NCBI RefSeq assembly: GCF_032164335.1
Contig: NZ_CP134152.1
Coordinates: 3,162,001-3,226,000, forward strand
From: Winslowiella toletana
GTDB lineage: Bacteria; Pseudomonadota; Gammaproteobacteria; Enterobacterales; Enterobacteriaceae
Direction: 5' to 3'
DNA length: 64,000 nt
Part shown: positions 1 to 10,449 of the stretch, piece by piece
Layout: every line of letters starts with the position of its first letter
Numbering within the stretch: position 1 is the first letter of the stretch
Notes under the pieces: model-generated
Told to the model about the DNA's origin: nothing
What the model saw: only the letters and a program-made list of their open reading frames with translations
Databases searched by the model: none
Made by a program: the position numbers and the translations under genes

Positions 1-1961
1 TCCTCGATTTCTCGATCAATAACCTGACGCTGATGGCGCTGGTTATCGCCACCGGCTTTGTCGTCGATGATGCGATTGTGGTGATTGAAAACATTTCGCG
101 CTATATCGAAAAAGGCGAGAAACCGGTAGCAGCAGCGTTGAAAGGGGCCGGAGAGATCGGTTTTACCATTATCTCACTGACGCTTTCGTTGATTGCGGTA
201 CTGATCCCACTGCTGTTTATGGGCGATATTGTTGGACGGCTGTTCCGCGAATTCGCCGTCACGCTGGCGGTTGCCATATTAATCTCGGCGGTGGTGTCAC
301 TGACGCTGACGCCAATGATGTGCGCGCGTATGCTCAGCGCAGAATCACTGCGCAAACAGAACCGTTTTTCCCGTGCCAGCGAGGCGATGTTTGATCGGGT
401 GATTGCTGCCTATGGCCGGATGCTCAAGCGCGTGCTGAATCATCCGTGGCTGACGCTCGGGGTAGCGATTGGCACCCTGCTGCTGACGATACTGCTGTGG
501 ATGATGATTCCGAAAGGCTTCTTCCCATTACAGGATAACGGCATTATTCAGGGTACGGTACAGGCGCCGCAGTCGGTCTCTTACGCCAGTATGGCCCAGC
601 GCCAGCAGACCGTCGCCTCGATCATTATGAAAGATCCGGCGGTGCAGAGCCTGACCTCGTTTGTCGGCGTCGATGGCACTAATCCGGCGCTGAACAGTGG
701 CCGACTGCAAATCAACCTGAAACCACTGGACGAACGCGACGATCGCATTCCGGCGGTGATTGAGCGGCTGCAAAGAGAAGTCGCACGCGTGCCGGGCATT
801 ACGCTGTATCTGCAGCCGGTGCAGGATCTGACCATTGATACCCAGTTGAGCCGCACCCAGTATCAGTTTACCTTACAGACCGGTTCGCTGGATGCCCTCA
901 GTGAATGGGTCCCTGCCCTGCTGACCGAACTGCAGAAGCTGCCGCAGTTGCAGGATGTCAGCAGCGACTGGCAGGATCAGGGGCTGGAAGCCTATATCAA
1001 AGTCGATCGCGACAGCGCCAGTCGGCTGGGCATTTCGATGGCCGACGTGGATAACGCGCTGTATAACGCCTTTGGTCAGCGGCTGGTCTCCACTATCTAC
1101 ACCCAGGCGAATCAGTACCGCGTGGTACTGGAACAGGATACCAGCAGCACGCCGGGGCTGGCGGCGCTGGATGGCATTCGCCTGACCAGCAGCGACGGCA
1201 GCAGCGTGCCGCTGAATACCCTCGCCAGCGTTGAGCAGCGTCATACTGCACTGGCGATCAATCATCTCGATCAGTTCCCGTCGACCACCTTCTCGTTTAA
1301 CGTTGGCGACGGTTATTCACTGGAAGAAGCCACCAAAGCGATTACTCAGGCCGAACAGCAGCTGGAAATGCCATCAGACATTATTACCAAGTTTCAGGGC
1401 AGTACGCTGGCGTTCCAGGCGGCGCTCGGCAGCACGGTGTGGCTGATTGTTGCGGCGGTGGTGGCGATGTATATCGTGCTCGGCGTGCTGTATGAGAGCT
1501 TTATTCATCCGATCACCATTTTGTCGACGCTGCCGACCGCCGGTGTTGGCGCGTTACTGGCGCTGATGCTGAGCGGCAACGAACTGGATGTGATTGCGAT
1601 AATCGGCATCATCCTGCTGATTGGTATCGTTAAGAAAAATGCCATCATGATGATCGACTTCGCCCTCGCCGCCGAACGCGAACAGGGTATGACGCCGTAT
1701 GACGCGATTTATCAGGCTTGTCTGCTGCGCTTCCGTCCGATTTTAATGACCACGCTGGCGGCGCTGTTTGGTGCGCTGCCGCTGATGCTCAGCACCGGCG
1801 TTGGTGCAGAACTGCGCCAGCCACTCGGCGTGACGATGGTTGGCGGGCTGATCCTCAGCCAGATCCTGACGCTGTTTACCACGCCGGTGATCTATCTGCT
1901 GTTTGATCGCCTGTCGCTGGCCACGCGCCGCCGCTTTAAGCGCACGGAGAATGCATCGTGA
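1..1961 (+). CDS. mdtB: MdtB, RND multidrug efflux pump subunit (5' end cut by window)
   Basis: Inner-membrane RND (HAE1 family) transporter subunit. In E. coli MdtB and MdtC assemble as a heteromultimer with the periplasmic adaptor MdtA and the outer-membrane channel TolC, using proton motive force to export bile salts, novobiocin and other compounds. The reading frame is open from base 3, so about 650 of an expected ~1040 residues are visible. They begin inside the TM4 region, seen as the NNLTLMAL stretch and [10 protein letters not shown] with its paired Asp residues used in proton relay. A second periplasmic domain and the C-terminal helices follow ([24 protein letters not shown]). The TGA stop lies within the GTGA that starts mdtC, so the two are translationally coupled. 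The MdtB assignment rests on order and on similarity to remembered E. coli MdtB. Confidence 0.95.
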   Translation, partial: LDFSINNLTLMALVIATGFVVDDAIVVIENISRYIEKGEKPVAAALKGAGEIGFTIISLTLSLIAVLIPLLFMGDIVGRLFREFAVTLAVAILISAVVSLTLTPMMCARMLSAESLRKQNRFSRASEAMFDRVIAAYGRMLKRVLNHPWLTLGVAIGTLLLTILLWMMIPKGFFPLQDNGIIQGTVQAPQSVSYASMAQRQQTVASIIMKDPAVQSLTSFVGVDGTNPALNSGRLQINLKPLDERDDRIPAVIERLQREVARVPGITLYLQPVQDLTIDTQLSRTQYQFTLQTGSLDALSEWVPALLTELQKLPQLQDVSSDWQDQGLEAYIKVDRDSASRLGISMADVDNALYNAFGQRLVSTIYTQANQYRVVLEQDTSSTPGLAALDGIRLTSSDGSSVPLNTLASVEQRHTALAINHLDQFPSTTFSFNVGDGYSLEEATKAITQAEQQLEMPSDIITKFQGSTLAFQAALGSTVWLIVAAVVAMYIVLGVLYESFIHPITILSTLPTAGVGALLALMLSGNELDVIAIIGIILLIGIVKKNAIMMIDFALAAEREQGMTPYDAIYQACLLRFRPILMTTLAALFGALPLMLSTGVGAELRQPLGVTMVGGLILSQILTLFTTPVIYLLFDRLSLATRRRFKRTENAS

Positions 1962-4900
1962 AGTTTTTCGCGCTGTTTATCCACCGGCCGGTCGCGACCA
2001 TTCTGCTGACGATTGCCATCACTCTTGCCGGTATTCTCGGTTTTCGTCTGTTGCCGGTGGCGCCGCTGCCACAGGTCGATTTCCCGGTGATTATGGTCAG
2101 TGCCTCACTGCCGGGTGCGTCACCGGAAACCATGGCATCGTCGATCGCGACACCGCTGGAGCGTTCGCTGGGCCGCATTGCTGGCGTCAGTGAAATGAGC
2201 TCCAGCAGCTCGCTCGGCAGTACGCGTATTATTCTGGTATTTGATTACGATCGTGATATCAACGGTGCCGCGCGTGATGTGCAAGCCGCCATCAATGCCG
2301 CCCAGGCGCTGTTGCCAAGCGGCATGCCGAGTCGCCCGACCTATCGCAAAGCTAACCCGTCCGATGCGCCGATTATGATTATGACGCTGACCTCCGATAC
2401 TTATTCTCAGGGTCAGCTTTATGATTACGCCTCTACTCAACTGGCACAAAAACTGGCGCAAATCGACGGCGTTGGTGACGTCTCGGTAGGCGGCAGCTCG
2501 TTACCGGCAGTGCGCGTGGCGCTTAATCCGCAGGCGCTGTTTAATCAGGGCGTGTCGCTGGATGCGGTGCGCACGGCGATTGCCGCTGCCAACGTGCGCA
2601 AGCCGCAGGGGGCGATAGAGAACCCGCAGCAGCGCTGGCAGATAAGAACCAACGATGAACTGAAAACCGCCGAGGAATATCAGCCGCTGATCGTGCATTA
2701 CAATAACGGTGCGGCGGTACGATTACAGGATGTCGCCACCGTCGAAGACTCCGTACAGGATCTGCGTAATGCCGGGATGTCCAACGCGCGCCCGGCGATT
2801 CTGCTGATGATTCGCAAGTCTCCTGAAGCCAATATTATTCAGACCGTTGATCGTATCCGCGCGGAGATGCCGGAGCTGGCGAATATCGTGCCGGCGTCAA
2901 TTCAGCTGGAAATCGCCCAGGATCGCTCACCCACTATCCGCGCTTCGCTGGCGGAAGTTGAGCAGTCGTTAGTGATTGCCGTGGCGCTGGTGATTCTGGT
3001 GGTATTTGTCTTTTTGCGTTCTGCTCGCGCCACGCTTATCCCGGCGGTAGCGGTTCCGGTTTCGCTAATCGGCACTTTCGCCGCCATGTACCTGTGCGGC
3101 TTCAGCCTTAATAACCTGTCGCTAATGGCGCTGACTATCGCCACCGGTTTTGTCGTCGATGATGCAATTGTGGTGCTGGAAAATATCTCGCGCCATATTG
3201 AAGCCGGCATGAAACCGCTGCAGGCTTCACTGCAGGGGGTACGTGAAGTCGGCTTTACCGTGCTGTCGATGAGCATTTCGCTGGTGGCGGTATTTATTCC
3301 ACTGCTGCTGATGAGTGGGCTGGTCGGGCGATTGTTCCGCGAATTTGCCGTCACGCTGTCGGTGGCAATAGGGATATCGCTACTGATCTCGGTCACTTTG
3401 ACGCCAATGATGTGCGCCTGGTTGTTAAAAGCGCATAAACCGCGCAGCCAGCCGCGCATCCGTGGATTTAACAAGCTGATGTTCCGGCTGCAACAGGGCT
3501 ACGGCAGCTCACTGCGCTGGGTGCTTGACCATGCTCGCTGGACGTTACTGGTGCTTCTGGCTACCATCGGCCTGACGGTCTATCTCTATATTTCGATTCC
3601 AAAAACCTTCTTCCCGGAACAGGACACCGGCCGCCTGATGGGCAATATTTCTGCCGACCAGAGCATTTCATTCCAGGCAATGCGCGGCAAGCTGGAAGAT
3701 TTTATGAAGATCGTGCGCGAAGATCCGGCCGTAACCAATGTGACCGGTTTTACCGGCGGTTCCCGCACCAACAGCGGCATGATGTTTATCACGCTGAAAT
3801 CGCTCTCCGAACGTAAAGAGAGCTCGCAACAGGTGATTGCGCGGCTGCGGGGAAAACTGGCGAAAGAGCCGGGAGCCAGCCTGTTTCTGATGGCGGTGCA
3901 GGATATTCGCGTCGGTGGTCGTCAGTCGAATGCCGAATATCAGTATTCGCTGCTGTCCGATGATCTCGACTCCCTGCGTGAGTGGGAGCCGAAAATTCGC
4001 CAGGCGTTTAGCAAGCTGCCTGAACTGACGGATGTCAATTCGGATCAGCAGGATAACGGCTCGGAAATGGCGCTGATTTACGATCGGGAAACGATGTCGC
4101 GGCTCGGCATTTCGGTTTCCGACACTAACGCACTGCTGAATAACGCCTTTGGACAGCGCCAGATCTCCACCATTTATCAGCCGCTGAATCAGTACAAAGT
4201 GGTGATGGAAGTCGATCCGCGTTATACCCAGGATATCAGCGCGTTAGACCATATGTTTGTGATTAACAGCGAAGGTAAATCCATTCCGCTCTCCGGGTTT
4301 GCCAAATGGCAACCGGCCAACGCTCCGCTGTCGGTTAACCATGAAGGACTGTCGGCCTCTTCGACCATCTCCTTCAACCTGCCCGCTGGCGTTTCGCTGT
4401 CGGAAGCGTCAGCGGCGATTGACCGCACCGTTACCGCACTTGGCGTTCCCTCCAGCGTGCGCGGCAGTTTTGCCGGTACCGCGCAGGTATTCCAGGATAC
4501 GCAGAACAGTCAGCTGCTGCTGATTCTGGCGGCGATTGCCACCGTATATATCGTGCTGGGGATTCTGTATGAGAGCTACGTCCATCCGCTGACGATTCTT
4601 TCTACCCTGCCCTCTGCGGGTGTCGGTGCACTGCTGGCGCTGGAACTGTTTGGCGCGCCGTTTAGCCTAATCGCACTGATTGGTATTATGCTGTTGATTG
4701 GTATCGTGAAAAAGAATGCGATCATGATGGTAGACTTCGCGCTGCACGCGCAGCGTAACGGTAATCAGAGTGCGCGTGACGCAATTTATCAGGCCTGCCT
4801 GCTGCGTTTTCGGCCGATTTTGATGACCACGCTGGCGGCGCTGTTTGGTGCCCTGCCACTGGTACTGACCAGCGGCGACGGCGCGGAACTGCGCCAGCCG

Positions 4901-5029
4901 CTGGGAATAACCATTGTCGGCGGGCTGGTAATGAGTCAGTTGCTGACGCTGTACACGACTCCGGTCGTCTATCTGTATATGGATAAACTGCGGCGAAAAA
5001 AACGTTATCAGCCTCAGTATGATGCTTAA
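1958..5029 (+). CDS. mdtC: MdtC, RND multidrug efflux pump subunit
   Basis: Partner of MdtB in the MdtABC-TolC drug efflux pump, and the subunit thought to carry substrate transport in E. coli. It has 1023 residues against 1025 in E. coli. It begins at GTG, overlapping the mdtB stop by four bases (GTGA), and opens with the typical RND N terminus [17 protein letters not shown]. Two repeats of six transmembrane helices flank large periplasmic loops. The TM4 motif [19 protein letters not shown] is intact, as are the conserved [15 protein letters not shown] and [18 protein letters not shown]. In E. coli the MFS gene mdtD follows; here the next gene is baeS after 54 bases. Expression probably depends on BaeR acting upstream of mdtA, outside the window. 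Confidence 0.97.
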   Translation: MKFFALFIHRPVATILLTIAITLAGILGFRLLPVAPLPQVDFPVIMVSASLPGASPETMASSIATPLERSLGRIAGVSEMSSSSSLGSTRIILVFDYDRDINGAARDVQAAINAAQALLPSGMPSRPTYRKANPSDAPIMIMTLTSDTYSQGQLYDYASTQLAQKLAQIDGVGDVSVGGSSLPAVRVALNPQALFNQGVSLDAVRTAIAAANVRKPQGAIENPQQRWQIRTNDELKTAEEYQPLIVHYNNGAAVRLQDVATVEDSVQDLRNAGMSNARPAILLMIRKSPEANIIQTVDRIRAEMPELANIVPASIQLEIAQDRSPTIRASLAEVEQSLVIAVALVILVVFVFLRSARATLIPAVAVPVSLIGTFAAMYLCGFSLNNLSLMALTIATGFVVDDAIVVLENISRHIEAGMKPLQASLQGVREVGFTVLSMSISLVAVFIPLLLMSGLVGRLFREFAVTLSVAIGISLLISVTLTPMMCAWLLKAHKPRSQPRIRGFNKLMFRLQQGYGSSLRWVLDHARWTLLVLLATIGLTVYLYISIPKTFFPEQDTGRLMGNISADQSISFQAMRGKLEDFMKIVREDPAVTNVTGFTGGSRTNSGMMFITLKSLSERKESSQQVIARLRGKLAKEPGASLFLMAVQDIRVGGRQSNAEYQYSLLSDDLDSLREWEPKIRQAFSKLPELTDVNSDQQDNGSEMALIYDRETMSRLGISVSDTNALLNNAFGQRQISTIYQPLNQYKVVMEVDPRYTQDISALDHMFVINSEGKSIPLSGFAKWQPANAPLSVNHEGLSASSTISFNLPAGVSLSEASAAIDRTVTALGVPSSVRGSFAGTAQVFQDTQNSQLLLILAAIATVYIVLGILYESYVHPLTILSTLPSAGVGALLALELFGAPFSLIALIGIMLLIGIVKKNAIMMVDFALHAQRNGNQSARDAIYQACLLRFRPILMTTLAALFGALPLVLTSGDGAELRQPLGITIVGGLVMSQLLTLYTTPVVYLYMDKLRRKKRYQPQYDA

Positions 5030-5083
5030 CTACGCGGTATCGCGCCTGGAGATTAACGCCAGCCGCAGGAGTAAGAGAGATCG

Positions 5084-6466
5084 ATGAAAAGAATGCGTGT
5101 CGGCATCAGCGCCAAACTGTTTTGTGCCATCTTTTCCACCTGTATGCTGGTGTTGATTATCATGCACTGGGGCGTGCGCCTCAGCTTTGAACATGGCTTT
5201 ATTGACTATATTAAGCGCGGCAATGAACAGCGGCTGGCGCTGCTCAGCGATGCACTGGCCGATCAGTATGAGCAGCACGGTAACTGGGACTTTTTGCGCA
5301 ACAATGACAAGCGGATTTTTTCCATTCTGCGCTCGCTGGAGCAAAGCTCCGAGGCCAGTAATGCGATTCCGCCACACGGCTGGCGCACTCAGTTCTGGAT
5401 AATCGATCAGCAATATCACGTATTGGCTGGCCCGCGCGAACCGGTGCCGCATGAAGGAATACGGCACAATATCACCACCAGCAATAACAAAATTGTCGGC
5501 TGGGTCATTGGTTCGCCGCCAGAACGGCTGACCCGCAGTGCCGATATTAACTTTGACCAGCAGCAACGGCGCACCAGTTGGCTGATTGTCGGGCTGTCGA
5601 TGCTGTTAGCTGCCGGGGTCACCTGGCTAATGTCGCGCGGGTTGTTAGCGCCGGTAAAACGGCTGGTAGAAGGCACCTATTACCTGGCCGCCGGTGATTT
5701 TTCCAAGCGGGTTGAAGTCAGCAGCCGCGATGAACTTGGCCGGCTGGCGCAGGACTTTAACAAACTTGCCAGCTCACTGGAAAAAAATGAGAGTATGCGC
5801 CGGGCCTTTATGGCGGATATTTCCCATGAGCTGCGCACGCCGCTGGCCATCCTGCGCGGCGAGCTGGAAGCGATGCAGGATGGCGTGCGCAAACTGACGC
5901 CGGAAGCCATTGTCTCACTGCAGGCGGAAGTGGCCACGCTGACCAAACTGGTCGACGATCTGCATCAGCTCTCGCTGTCGGATGAAGGCGCGCTGGCCTA
6001 CCGCAAAAGCCCCACCGATGTGGTTTCCTTACTGGAAATGGTCAGCGGGATTTTCCGCGCGCGCTTTGCCAGCCGCCAGCTATCTTTAACCCTGTCGCTG
6101 CCGGATCAGGCACCGCTTTTTGCTGATGCTGACCGCCTGATGCAGCTGTTTACCAATCTGATGGAGAACAGTCTGCGCTATACCGACGCCGGTGGCGGGC
6201 TGAGGATTTCACTGACGTCAGAAGCTGATAAGATGTTGCTGCATTTTGATGATTCTGCGCCTGGCGTAAGCGATGAGCAGCGCCAGCAAATTTTTGAACG
6301 CTTTTATCGTACCGAAAGCTCGCGTAATCGTGCCAGCGGCGGCTCCGGACTGGGGCTGTCGATTTGCAAAAATATTGTCGAGGCGCACGGCGGCACCCTC
6401 AGTGCGGAGCACTCTGATTTAGGTGGCTTGCGCATTACGGTAGCATTACCGCTGGACTCTAACTGA
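5084..6466 (+). CDS. baeS: BaeS, envelope-stress sensor histidine kinase
   Basis: Sensor kinase of the BaeSR envelope-stress system, which in E. coli responds to indole, flavonoids and misfolded envelope proteins and induces mdtABC, acrD and spy. It has 460 residues (E. coli 467). Order: cytoplasmic start, TM1 at about 10-32, a periplasmic sensor to about 165, TM2 at about 166-185, HAMP to about 235, then HisKA with the phospho-accepting His248 in DISHELRTP. The catalytic ATPase domain follows, with the N box (NLMENSLRY) and G boxes (GSGLGLSICKN). The ATG is preceded by AGGAG. Because mdtD is missing, baeS sits directly behind mdtC and is likely co-transcribed with the pump it controls. Confidence 0.96.
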   Translation: MKRMRVGISAKLFCAIFSTCMLVLIIMHWGVRLSFEHGFIDYIKRGNEQRLALLSDALADQYEQHGNWDFLRNNDKRIFSILRSLEQSSEASNAIPPHGWRTQFWIIDQQYHVLAGPREPVPHEGIRHNITTSNNKIVGWVIGSPPERLTRSADINFDQQQRRTSWLIVGLSMLLAAGVTWLMSRGLLAPVKRLVEGTYYLAAGDFSKRVEVSSRDELGRLAQDFNKLASSLEKNESMRRAFMADISHELRTPLAILRGELEAMQDGVRKLTPEAIVSLQAEVATLTKLVDDLHQLSLSDEGALAYRKSPTDVVSLLEMVSGIFRARFASRQLSLTLSLPDQAPLFADADRLMQLFTNLMENSLRYTDAGGGLRISLTSEADKMLLHFDDSAPGVSDEQRQQIFERFYRTESSRNRASGGSGLGLSICKNIVEAHGGTLSAEHSDLGGLRITVALPLDSN

Positions 6467-6476
6467 ATAAGAGAAA

Positions 6477-7181
6477 ATGACTGAATATCACCAGCCCCTG
6501 ATTCTGGTCGTTGAAGATGAGCCGAAACTGGCTCAGTTGATGATCGATTATTTACAGGCATCGAACTACCGCACCCACCATATTGCCGATGGCAATCAGG
6601 TTCTTAGCTATGTGCGGCAAAGTGAGCCGGACTTAGTGCTGCTCGACCTGATGCTGCCGGGAGTTGACGGCCTGACGCTGTGCCGTGAGATGCGGCGCTT
6701 CTCCGATTTGCCGATAATGATGGTGACGGCAAAAACCGAAGAGATCGATCGCCTGCTGGGGCTGGAAATCGGTGCTGATGATTACATCTGCAAGCCGTTC
6801 AGCCCGCGCGAGGTGGTGGCGCGAGTGAAAACTATTTTGCGCCGCGTCAGGCAGACGCCGGAAGAAGCACAGCAAGCCTCACTGCTGCTGGTAGATGAAG
6901 GACGTTTTCAGGCCAGCTGGAATCAACGCCCGCTTGATTTGACCCCGGCAGAGTTCCGTCTGCTGAAAACGCTCGCGCAGGAACCCGGCAAAGTTTTCTC
7001 CCGCGAACAGCTGCTTAATCACCTGTATGACGACTACCGGGTGGTGACGGATCGCACCATTGACAGCCATATAAAAAATCTGCGCCGCAAGCTGGAAGCG
7101 CTCGACAGCGATCAGCCTTTTATCCGCGCTGTCTATGGTATGGGCTACCGCTGGGAGGCAGATGTCTGTCGTTTGATCTAG
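6477..7181 (+). CDS. baeR: BaeR, envelope-stress response regulator
   Basis: OmpR/PhoB-type response regulator phosphorylated by BaeS. In E. coli it activates mdtABC and its own operon. It has 234 residues (E. coli 240). The receiver domain covers about 10-120, with acidic-pocket residues in VVEDEPKLA, phospho-acceptor Asp57 in LLDLMLPG, and the conserved Lys in [10 protein letters not shown]. The C-terminal winged-helix DNA-binding domain (about 135-230) contains LTPAEFRLL and [19 protein letters not shown]. It starts 10 bases after baeS, in the same operon. No clear intrinsic terminator follows; a loose GC-rich inverted repeat (CCAGCC/GGCTGG) lies at about 7232-7268. Confidence 0.97.
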   Translation: MTEYHQPLILVVEDEPKLAQLMIDYLQASNYRTHHIADGNQVLSYVRQSEPDLVLLDLMLPGVDGLTLCREMRRFSDLPIMMVTAKTEEIDRLLGLEIGADDYICKPFSPREVVARVKTILRRVRQTPEEAQQASLLLVDEGRFQASWNQRPLDLTPAEFRLLKTLAQEPGKVFSREQLLNHLYDDYRVVTDRTIDSHIKNLRRKLEALDSDQPFIRAVYGMGYRWEADVCRLI

Positions 7182-7308
7182 CGCAATTTACATTCTACTG
7201 CCGACCTCCTACAATCCCCGCACAATTTGTAAGGCCAGCCCGACACTCTTGTCTGGCGCTGGCTGGCGGCTGAATGCCGTTCTGACCTGACATCAGACTG
7301 AGAAAAAT

Positions 7309-8640
7309 ATGTTTAAACCGGAACTCCTCTCTCCGGCCGGAACGCTGAAAAATATGCGTTACGCCTTTGCCTATGGTGCAGATGCGGTGTATGCCGGTCA
7401 GCCACGCTACAGCCTGCGGGTGCGCAACAACGAATTCAATCATGAGAATCTCGCCATCGGGATCAATGAAGCGCACGCGTTGGGTAAAAAGTTTTACGTG
7501 GTGGTGAATATCGCGCCGCATAACGCCAAGCTGAAAACCTTTATTCGCGATCTAAAACCGGTGATTGAGATGAGGCCGGACGCGCTGATTATGTCCGATC
7601 CCGGGCTGATTATGCTGGTGCGCGAAGCTTACCCACAGATGGCGGTGCATCTGTCAGTTCAGGCTAACGCGGTAAACTGGGCCACGGTAAAATTCTGGCA
7701 GCAGATGGGGCTGACGCGCGTGATTCTGTCGCGCGAACTGTCGCTGGAAGAGATTGCGGAAATTCGTCAGCAGGTGCCAGAAATGGAACTGGAGATCTTT
7801 GTCCATGGCGCACTGTGCATGGCCTACTCCGGACGCTGCCTGCTTTCCGGCTATCTGAATAAACGCGACCCCAACCAGGGAACCTGCACCAATGCCTGCC
7901 GCTGGGAGTATAAGGTCGAAGAAGGTAAACAGGACGAGGTCGGCAATATTGTTCATCAGTATGAGCCGATTGCGGTCAGGAATATCGAGCCAACGCTCGG
8001 TCAGGGCCAGCCAACCGATAAAGTCTTTATGATCGAAGAGGCCCAGCGTCCGGGCGAATATATGACCGCGTTTGAAGATGAACACGGCACCTACATTATG
8101 AACTCGAAAGATCTGCGCGCGGTCGCCCACGTCGAACAACTGACGCAAATGGGGATGCATTCGCTGAAAATCGAAGGCCGCACCAAATCTTTCTATTATT
8201 GCGCCCGTACCGCGCAGGTTTATCGCCGGGCGATTGACGATGCCGCAGCGGGTAAACCTTTCGACGCCTCACTGCTGGAGACGCTGGAAGGTCTGGCACA
8301 CCGTGGCTATACCGAAGGTTTTTTGCGTCGTCACACCCACGACAGCTATCAGAGCTATGAAAGCGGCCATTCGCAGTCGGATCGTCAGCAGTTTGTCGGC
8401 GAGTTCACCGGCGAGCGTCGCGGTCATCTGGCGCAGGTCGACGTTAAAAATAAATTCGCCATTGGTAACAGCCTGGAACTGATGACGCCAGCGGGTAATG
8501 TCAACTTCACTCTCGAAGAGATGGAGAATAACCGGTCGCAGGCGGTTGACGTCGCACCGGGCAACGGCCATTTTGTCTGGGTGCCGATTCCTCCAGAGAT
8601 CGATCTGAGTTACGCGCTGCTGATGCGTAATCTCAGCTAA
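7309..8640 (+). CDS. trhP: TrhP/YegQ, U32-family tRNA hydroxylation protein
   Basis: U32 peptidase-family protein, YegQ in older annotation. In E. coli it is named TrhP and is needed for prephenate-dependent 5-hydroxyuridine formation at the tRNA wobble position. It has 443 residues (E. coli about 453). The N terminus MFKPELLSPAGTLKNM is typical of U32 proteins. A Cys cluster, HGALCMAYSGRCLLSGY and GTCTNACRW, matches the four-Cys set expected to bind an iron-sulfur cluster. Further family signatures are MNSKDLRAV and LKIEGRTKS. It follows baeR at 127 bases, the order seen in E. coli, and is probably transcribed on its own. Confidence 0.94.
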   Translation: MFKPELLSPAGTLKNMRYAFAYGADAVYAGQPRYSLRVRNNEFNHENLAIGINEAHALGKKFYVVVNIAPHNAKLKTFIRDLKPVIEMRPDALIMSDPGLIMLVREAYPQMAVHLSVQANAVNWATVKFWQQMGLTRVILSRELSLEEIAEIRQQVPEMELEIFVHGALCMAYSGRCLLSGYLNKRDPNQGTCTNACRWEYKVEEGKQDEVGNIVHQYEPIAVRNIEPTLGQGQPTDKVFMIEEAQRPGEYMTAFEDEHGTYIMNSKDLRAVAHVEQLTQMGMHSLKIEGRTKSFYYCARTAQVYRRAIDDAAAGKPFDASLLETLEGLAHRGYTEGFLRRHTHDSYQSYESGHSQSDRQQFVGEFTGERRGHLAQVDVKNKFAIGNSLELMTPAGNVNFTLEEMENNRSQAVDVAPGNGHFVWVPIPPEIDLSYALLMRNLS

Positions 8641-8691
8641 GAAAATGGCGGGAGAACTGGCCTTCAGCTAATTTACCCGCCGTTACAGATC

Positions 8692-8734
8692 TTAGAATTT
8701 GATCACATTCATCTGCGGGTTTTCTGGCTACTAT
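8692..8734 (+). promoter_or_regulatory. CRP-dependent promoter of cyaR
   Basis: A CRP-like site TTAGA-N6-TCACA spans 8692-8707, with a near-consensus right half. A -10 element TACTAT lies at 8729-8734. The site centre (8699.5) is 42.5 bp before the inferred RNA start at about 8742, the class II spacing. E. coli cyaR is known to be activated by cAMP-CRP, which agrees. Site positions are read directly; CRP binding and the exact start are inferred. Confidence 0.72.
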
Positions 8735-8741
8735 CTCGCTT

Positions 8742-8830
8742 GCTAAAAACGACCAACACCAAATAGCAAGGTTTTACAGAACCACCTCAATTCGCCCGCC
8801 CGGCTCCCCCGTGCGGGTTTTTCTTTTTTT
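8742..8830 (+). ncRNA. cyaR: CyaR (RyeE), Hfq-binding small regulatory RNA
   Basis: About 89 nt small RNA in the same place as E. coli CyaR, downstream of trhP/yegQ. In E. coli it is Hfq-dependent and represses ompX, nadE, luxS and yqaE by base pairing. The seed AGAACCACCTC at about 8778-8788 matches the E. coli core (GGAACCACCTCC), and the 5' end TGCTAAAAAC resembles the E. coli 5' end. A GC-rich terminator hairpin (CCCGC/GCGGG) at about 8797-8817 ends in a long U run. The remaining sequence has diverged, as expected for an sRNA conserved only in its seed and terminator. Confidence 0.88.
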
Positions 8831-8942
8831 TATCTCCGGTTAGCCGTCTGTCTGATAAAAATTCCCGTCGTGATATGCTATAAAATCTGCATCAGACCCT
8901 GATTTACCGGCCACTTCGGCCAGCGCATTACAAGGATCAATA

Positions 8943-9842
8943 ATGGACAAGCATGCACTTACGCTGGTGATCTTAAATGGCAAAGGCGCAGGCAACGAGG
9001 AGTTGCGTGCCGCAATCACCACTCTGCGCGATGAAGGATACCCGATAGAAGTTCGTGTGACCTGGGAACACGGCGACGGCGAACGTTATCTGCGTGAAGC
9101 ACTGGATATGAATGCCGAAACGGTGGTAGCGGGCGGCGGTGACGGCACCATTAATGAAATTGCCACTGCGCTGGCAAAACTGGAAAGCCATATCCGCCCG
9201 GTGCTGGGTATTCTGCCGCTCGGCACCGCCAATGATTTCGCCACCAGCGCCAGTATTCCCGACCATATGGAGCAGGCGCTAAGACTGGCGATTGTCGGCA
9301 AAGCGGTCAGCATCGATCTGGCCTGCGTGAACCAGCAACGCTATTTTATTAATATGGCCACCGGCGGGTTCGGCACGCGCATTACCACCGAAACGCCAGA
9401 GAAGCTGAAATCGGCGCTGGGCGGCGTCTCCTATCTTATTCACGGCCTGATGCGTATGGATCAGCTGAAAGCCGACAGCTGTGAAATCAACGGCCCGGAT
9501 TTTAACTGGCAAGGCGATGCGCTGGTGATTGGCATTGGCAATGGCCGCCAGGCGGGTGGCGGGCAGCGTTTATGCCCGAGCGCACTGATTAATGATGGCG
9601 CGCTGGAACTGAGTATCGTCACCTCACAGGAGATTCTCCCGACCCTGCTGCATTCGTTAACCCGTGATGATGATAATCCGAATATGGTCACCGCCTCCCT
9701 GCCGTGGCTGACGATTCGTGCGCCAAACGAAATGACATTTAACCTCGACGGTGAACCATTGAGCGGCAGCGAATTCCGCATTGAAGTTATGCCTGATGCG
9801 CTGCAATGCCGCTTGCCGCCGTCATGTGAACTGCTGGCGTAA
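8943..9842 (+). CDS. yegS: YegS, lipid kinase
   Basis: Diacylglycerol-kinase-family enzyme; E. coli YegS phosphorylates phosphatidylglycerol in vitro. It has 299 residues (E. coli 299). The N-terminal nucleotide-binding half has the signature [12 protein letters not shown] at about 60-71 and [10 protein letters not shown] at about 94-103. The C-terminal beta-sandwich half has [11 protein letters not shown] and [10 protein letters not shown]. The ATG follows AAGGATCAATA. In E. coli ogrK and yegR separate cyaR from yegS; here nothing does. A terminator hairpin follows directly. Confidence 0.94.
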   Translation: MDKHALTLVILNGKGAGNEELRAAITTLRDEGYPIEVRVTWEHGDGERYLREALDMNAETVVAGGGDGTINEIATALAKLESHIRPVLGILPLGTANDFATSASIPDHMEQALRLAIVGKAVSIDLACVNQQRYFINMATGGFGTRITTETPEKLKSALGGVSYLIHGLMRMDQLKADSCEINGPDFNWQGDALVIGIGNGRQAGGGQRLCPSALINDGALELSIVTSQEILPTLLHSLTRDDDNPNMVTASLPWLTIRAPNEMTFNLDGEPLSGSEFRIEVMPDALQCRLPPSCELLA

Positions 9843-9848
9843 CGAGTA

Positions 9849-9887
9849 TTCTGCCTTCCTCAGTTAAAGGGGGAAGGCAGAAATTTT
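9849..9887 (+). terminator. Terminator after yegS
   Basis: An 11-bp perfect stem, TTCTGCCTTCC (9849-9859) and GGAAGGCAGAA (9872-9882), is followed by TTTT. It starts seven bases after the yegS stop. Confidence 0.85.
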
Positions 9888-9946
9888 ATCATGCTGTTTA
9901 TAAATTACTTTATATTGATAATGAGTATGATTTTGATGGCATACTA

Positions 9947-10254
9947 ATGAACTGGAAAAAGTTTACTCTCAGTATTATTAGCCTATTACTTTGTCTGTTC
10001 TTTATTTTTACTGCTCTTATTTGAAGAAAAACTTTATATCGACGGAGATGAAATCAAAAACGTCTGCGATGCACGGCGCGTGTTTGTCGTCGATATTATT
10101 CGTGACTTCACTGCCGCGCTTACCTTATTAGTCATTTCACCGTTTATTTCTTTAGCCTGAAAAAAAGCACGCGTTGCGGATAGTTAACTTTAATAACGCT
10201 ATTTTTATGCTGCCTGTGGTTCTGGCAATTTTTTGGCAGATTGCGGTGGTGTAG
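9947..10254 (+). pseudogene. Frameshifted gene for a small membrane protein (~102 aa)
   Basis: Three consecutive open segments in different frames read as one plausible small membrane protein. Segment one starts at ATG 9947 (MNWKKFTLSIISLLLCLFF) and reaches a stop at 10022. The next frame continues with LLLFEEKLYIDGDEIKNVCDARR and a hydrophobic run to a stop at 10158. The third frame continues KKHALRIVNFN and a last hydrophobic helix to TAG at 10252. Each change is +1, at or near homopolymers (a T5 run near 10006; an A7 run at about 10160). Length, the acidic IDGDEIKNVCD loop and the membrane segments recall small enterobacterial DUF2645/YjeO-like proteins; that link is from memory and tentative. 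The stretch is more AT-rich than its neighbours. Sequencing error at the homopolymers is an alternative. Confidence 0.5.
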
Positions 10255-10449
10255 TTAGCTAATTAATTATTTGACTGGCAGTATCCCATTTTTCGGTTCC
10301 CGTCCTGACGGTTGCAGGATGCAAAAGGCGTCACAAACGGTTAACGAACTGACAACGTGATCACCGCCGCAAATCTGAGCATCTAACTTGTATGGTAGTA
10401 TAAATGCGCGTATTTTTTCATCATCGAACGCAGTCACAGGGTCATCGAG
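10255..10449 (+). promoter_or_regulatory. Upstream region of the rspAB-ydfJI operon
   Basis: A -10-like TATAAA at 10399-10404 lies about 45 bases before the rspA start. The adjoining sequence at about 10386-10404 (TTGTATGGTAGTATAA) is an imperfect inverted repeat and a candidate operator for the GntR regulator encoded at the end of the operon. TGACA-N6-TCACC at 10350-10365 resembles a CRP site; E. coli rspAB is reported to be CRP- and RspR-controlled. Both operator calls are inference from position and loose motif match. Confidence 0.4.

Noticed and set aside
5030..5566. Minus-strand open frame opposite baeS, considered as a replacement for mdtD
   Set aside because: It overlaps baeS fully, lacks membrane helices and resembles no transporter.
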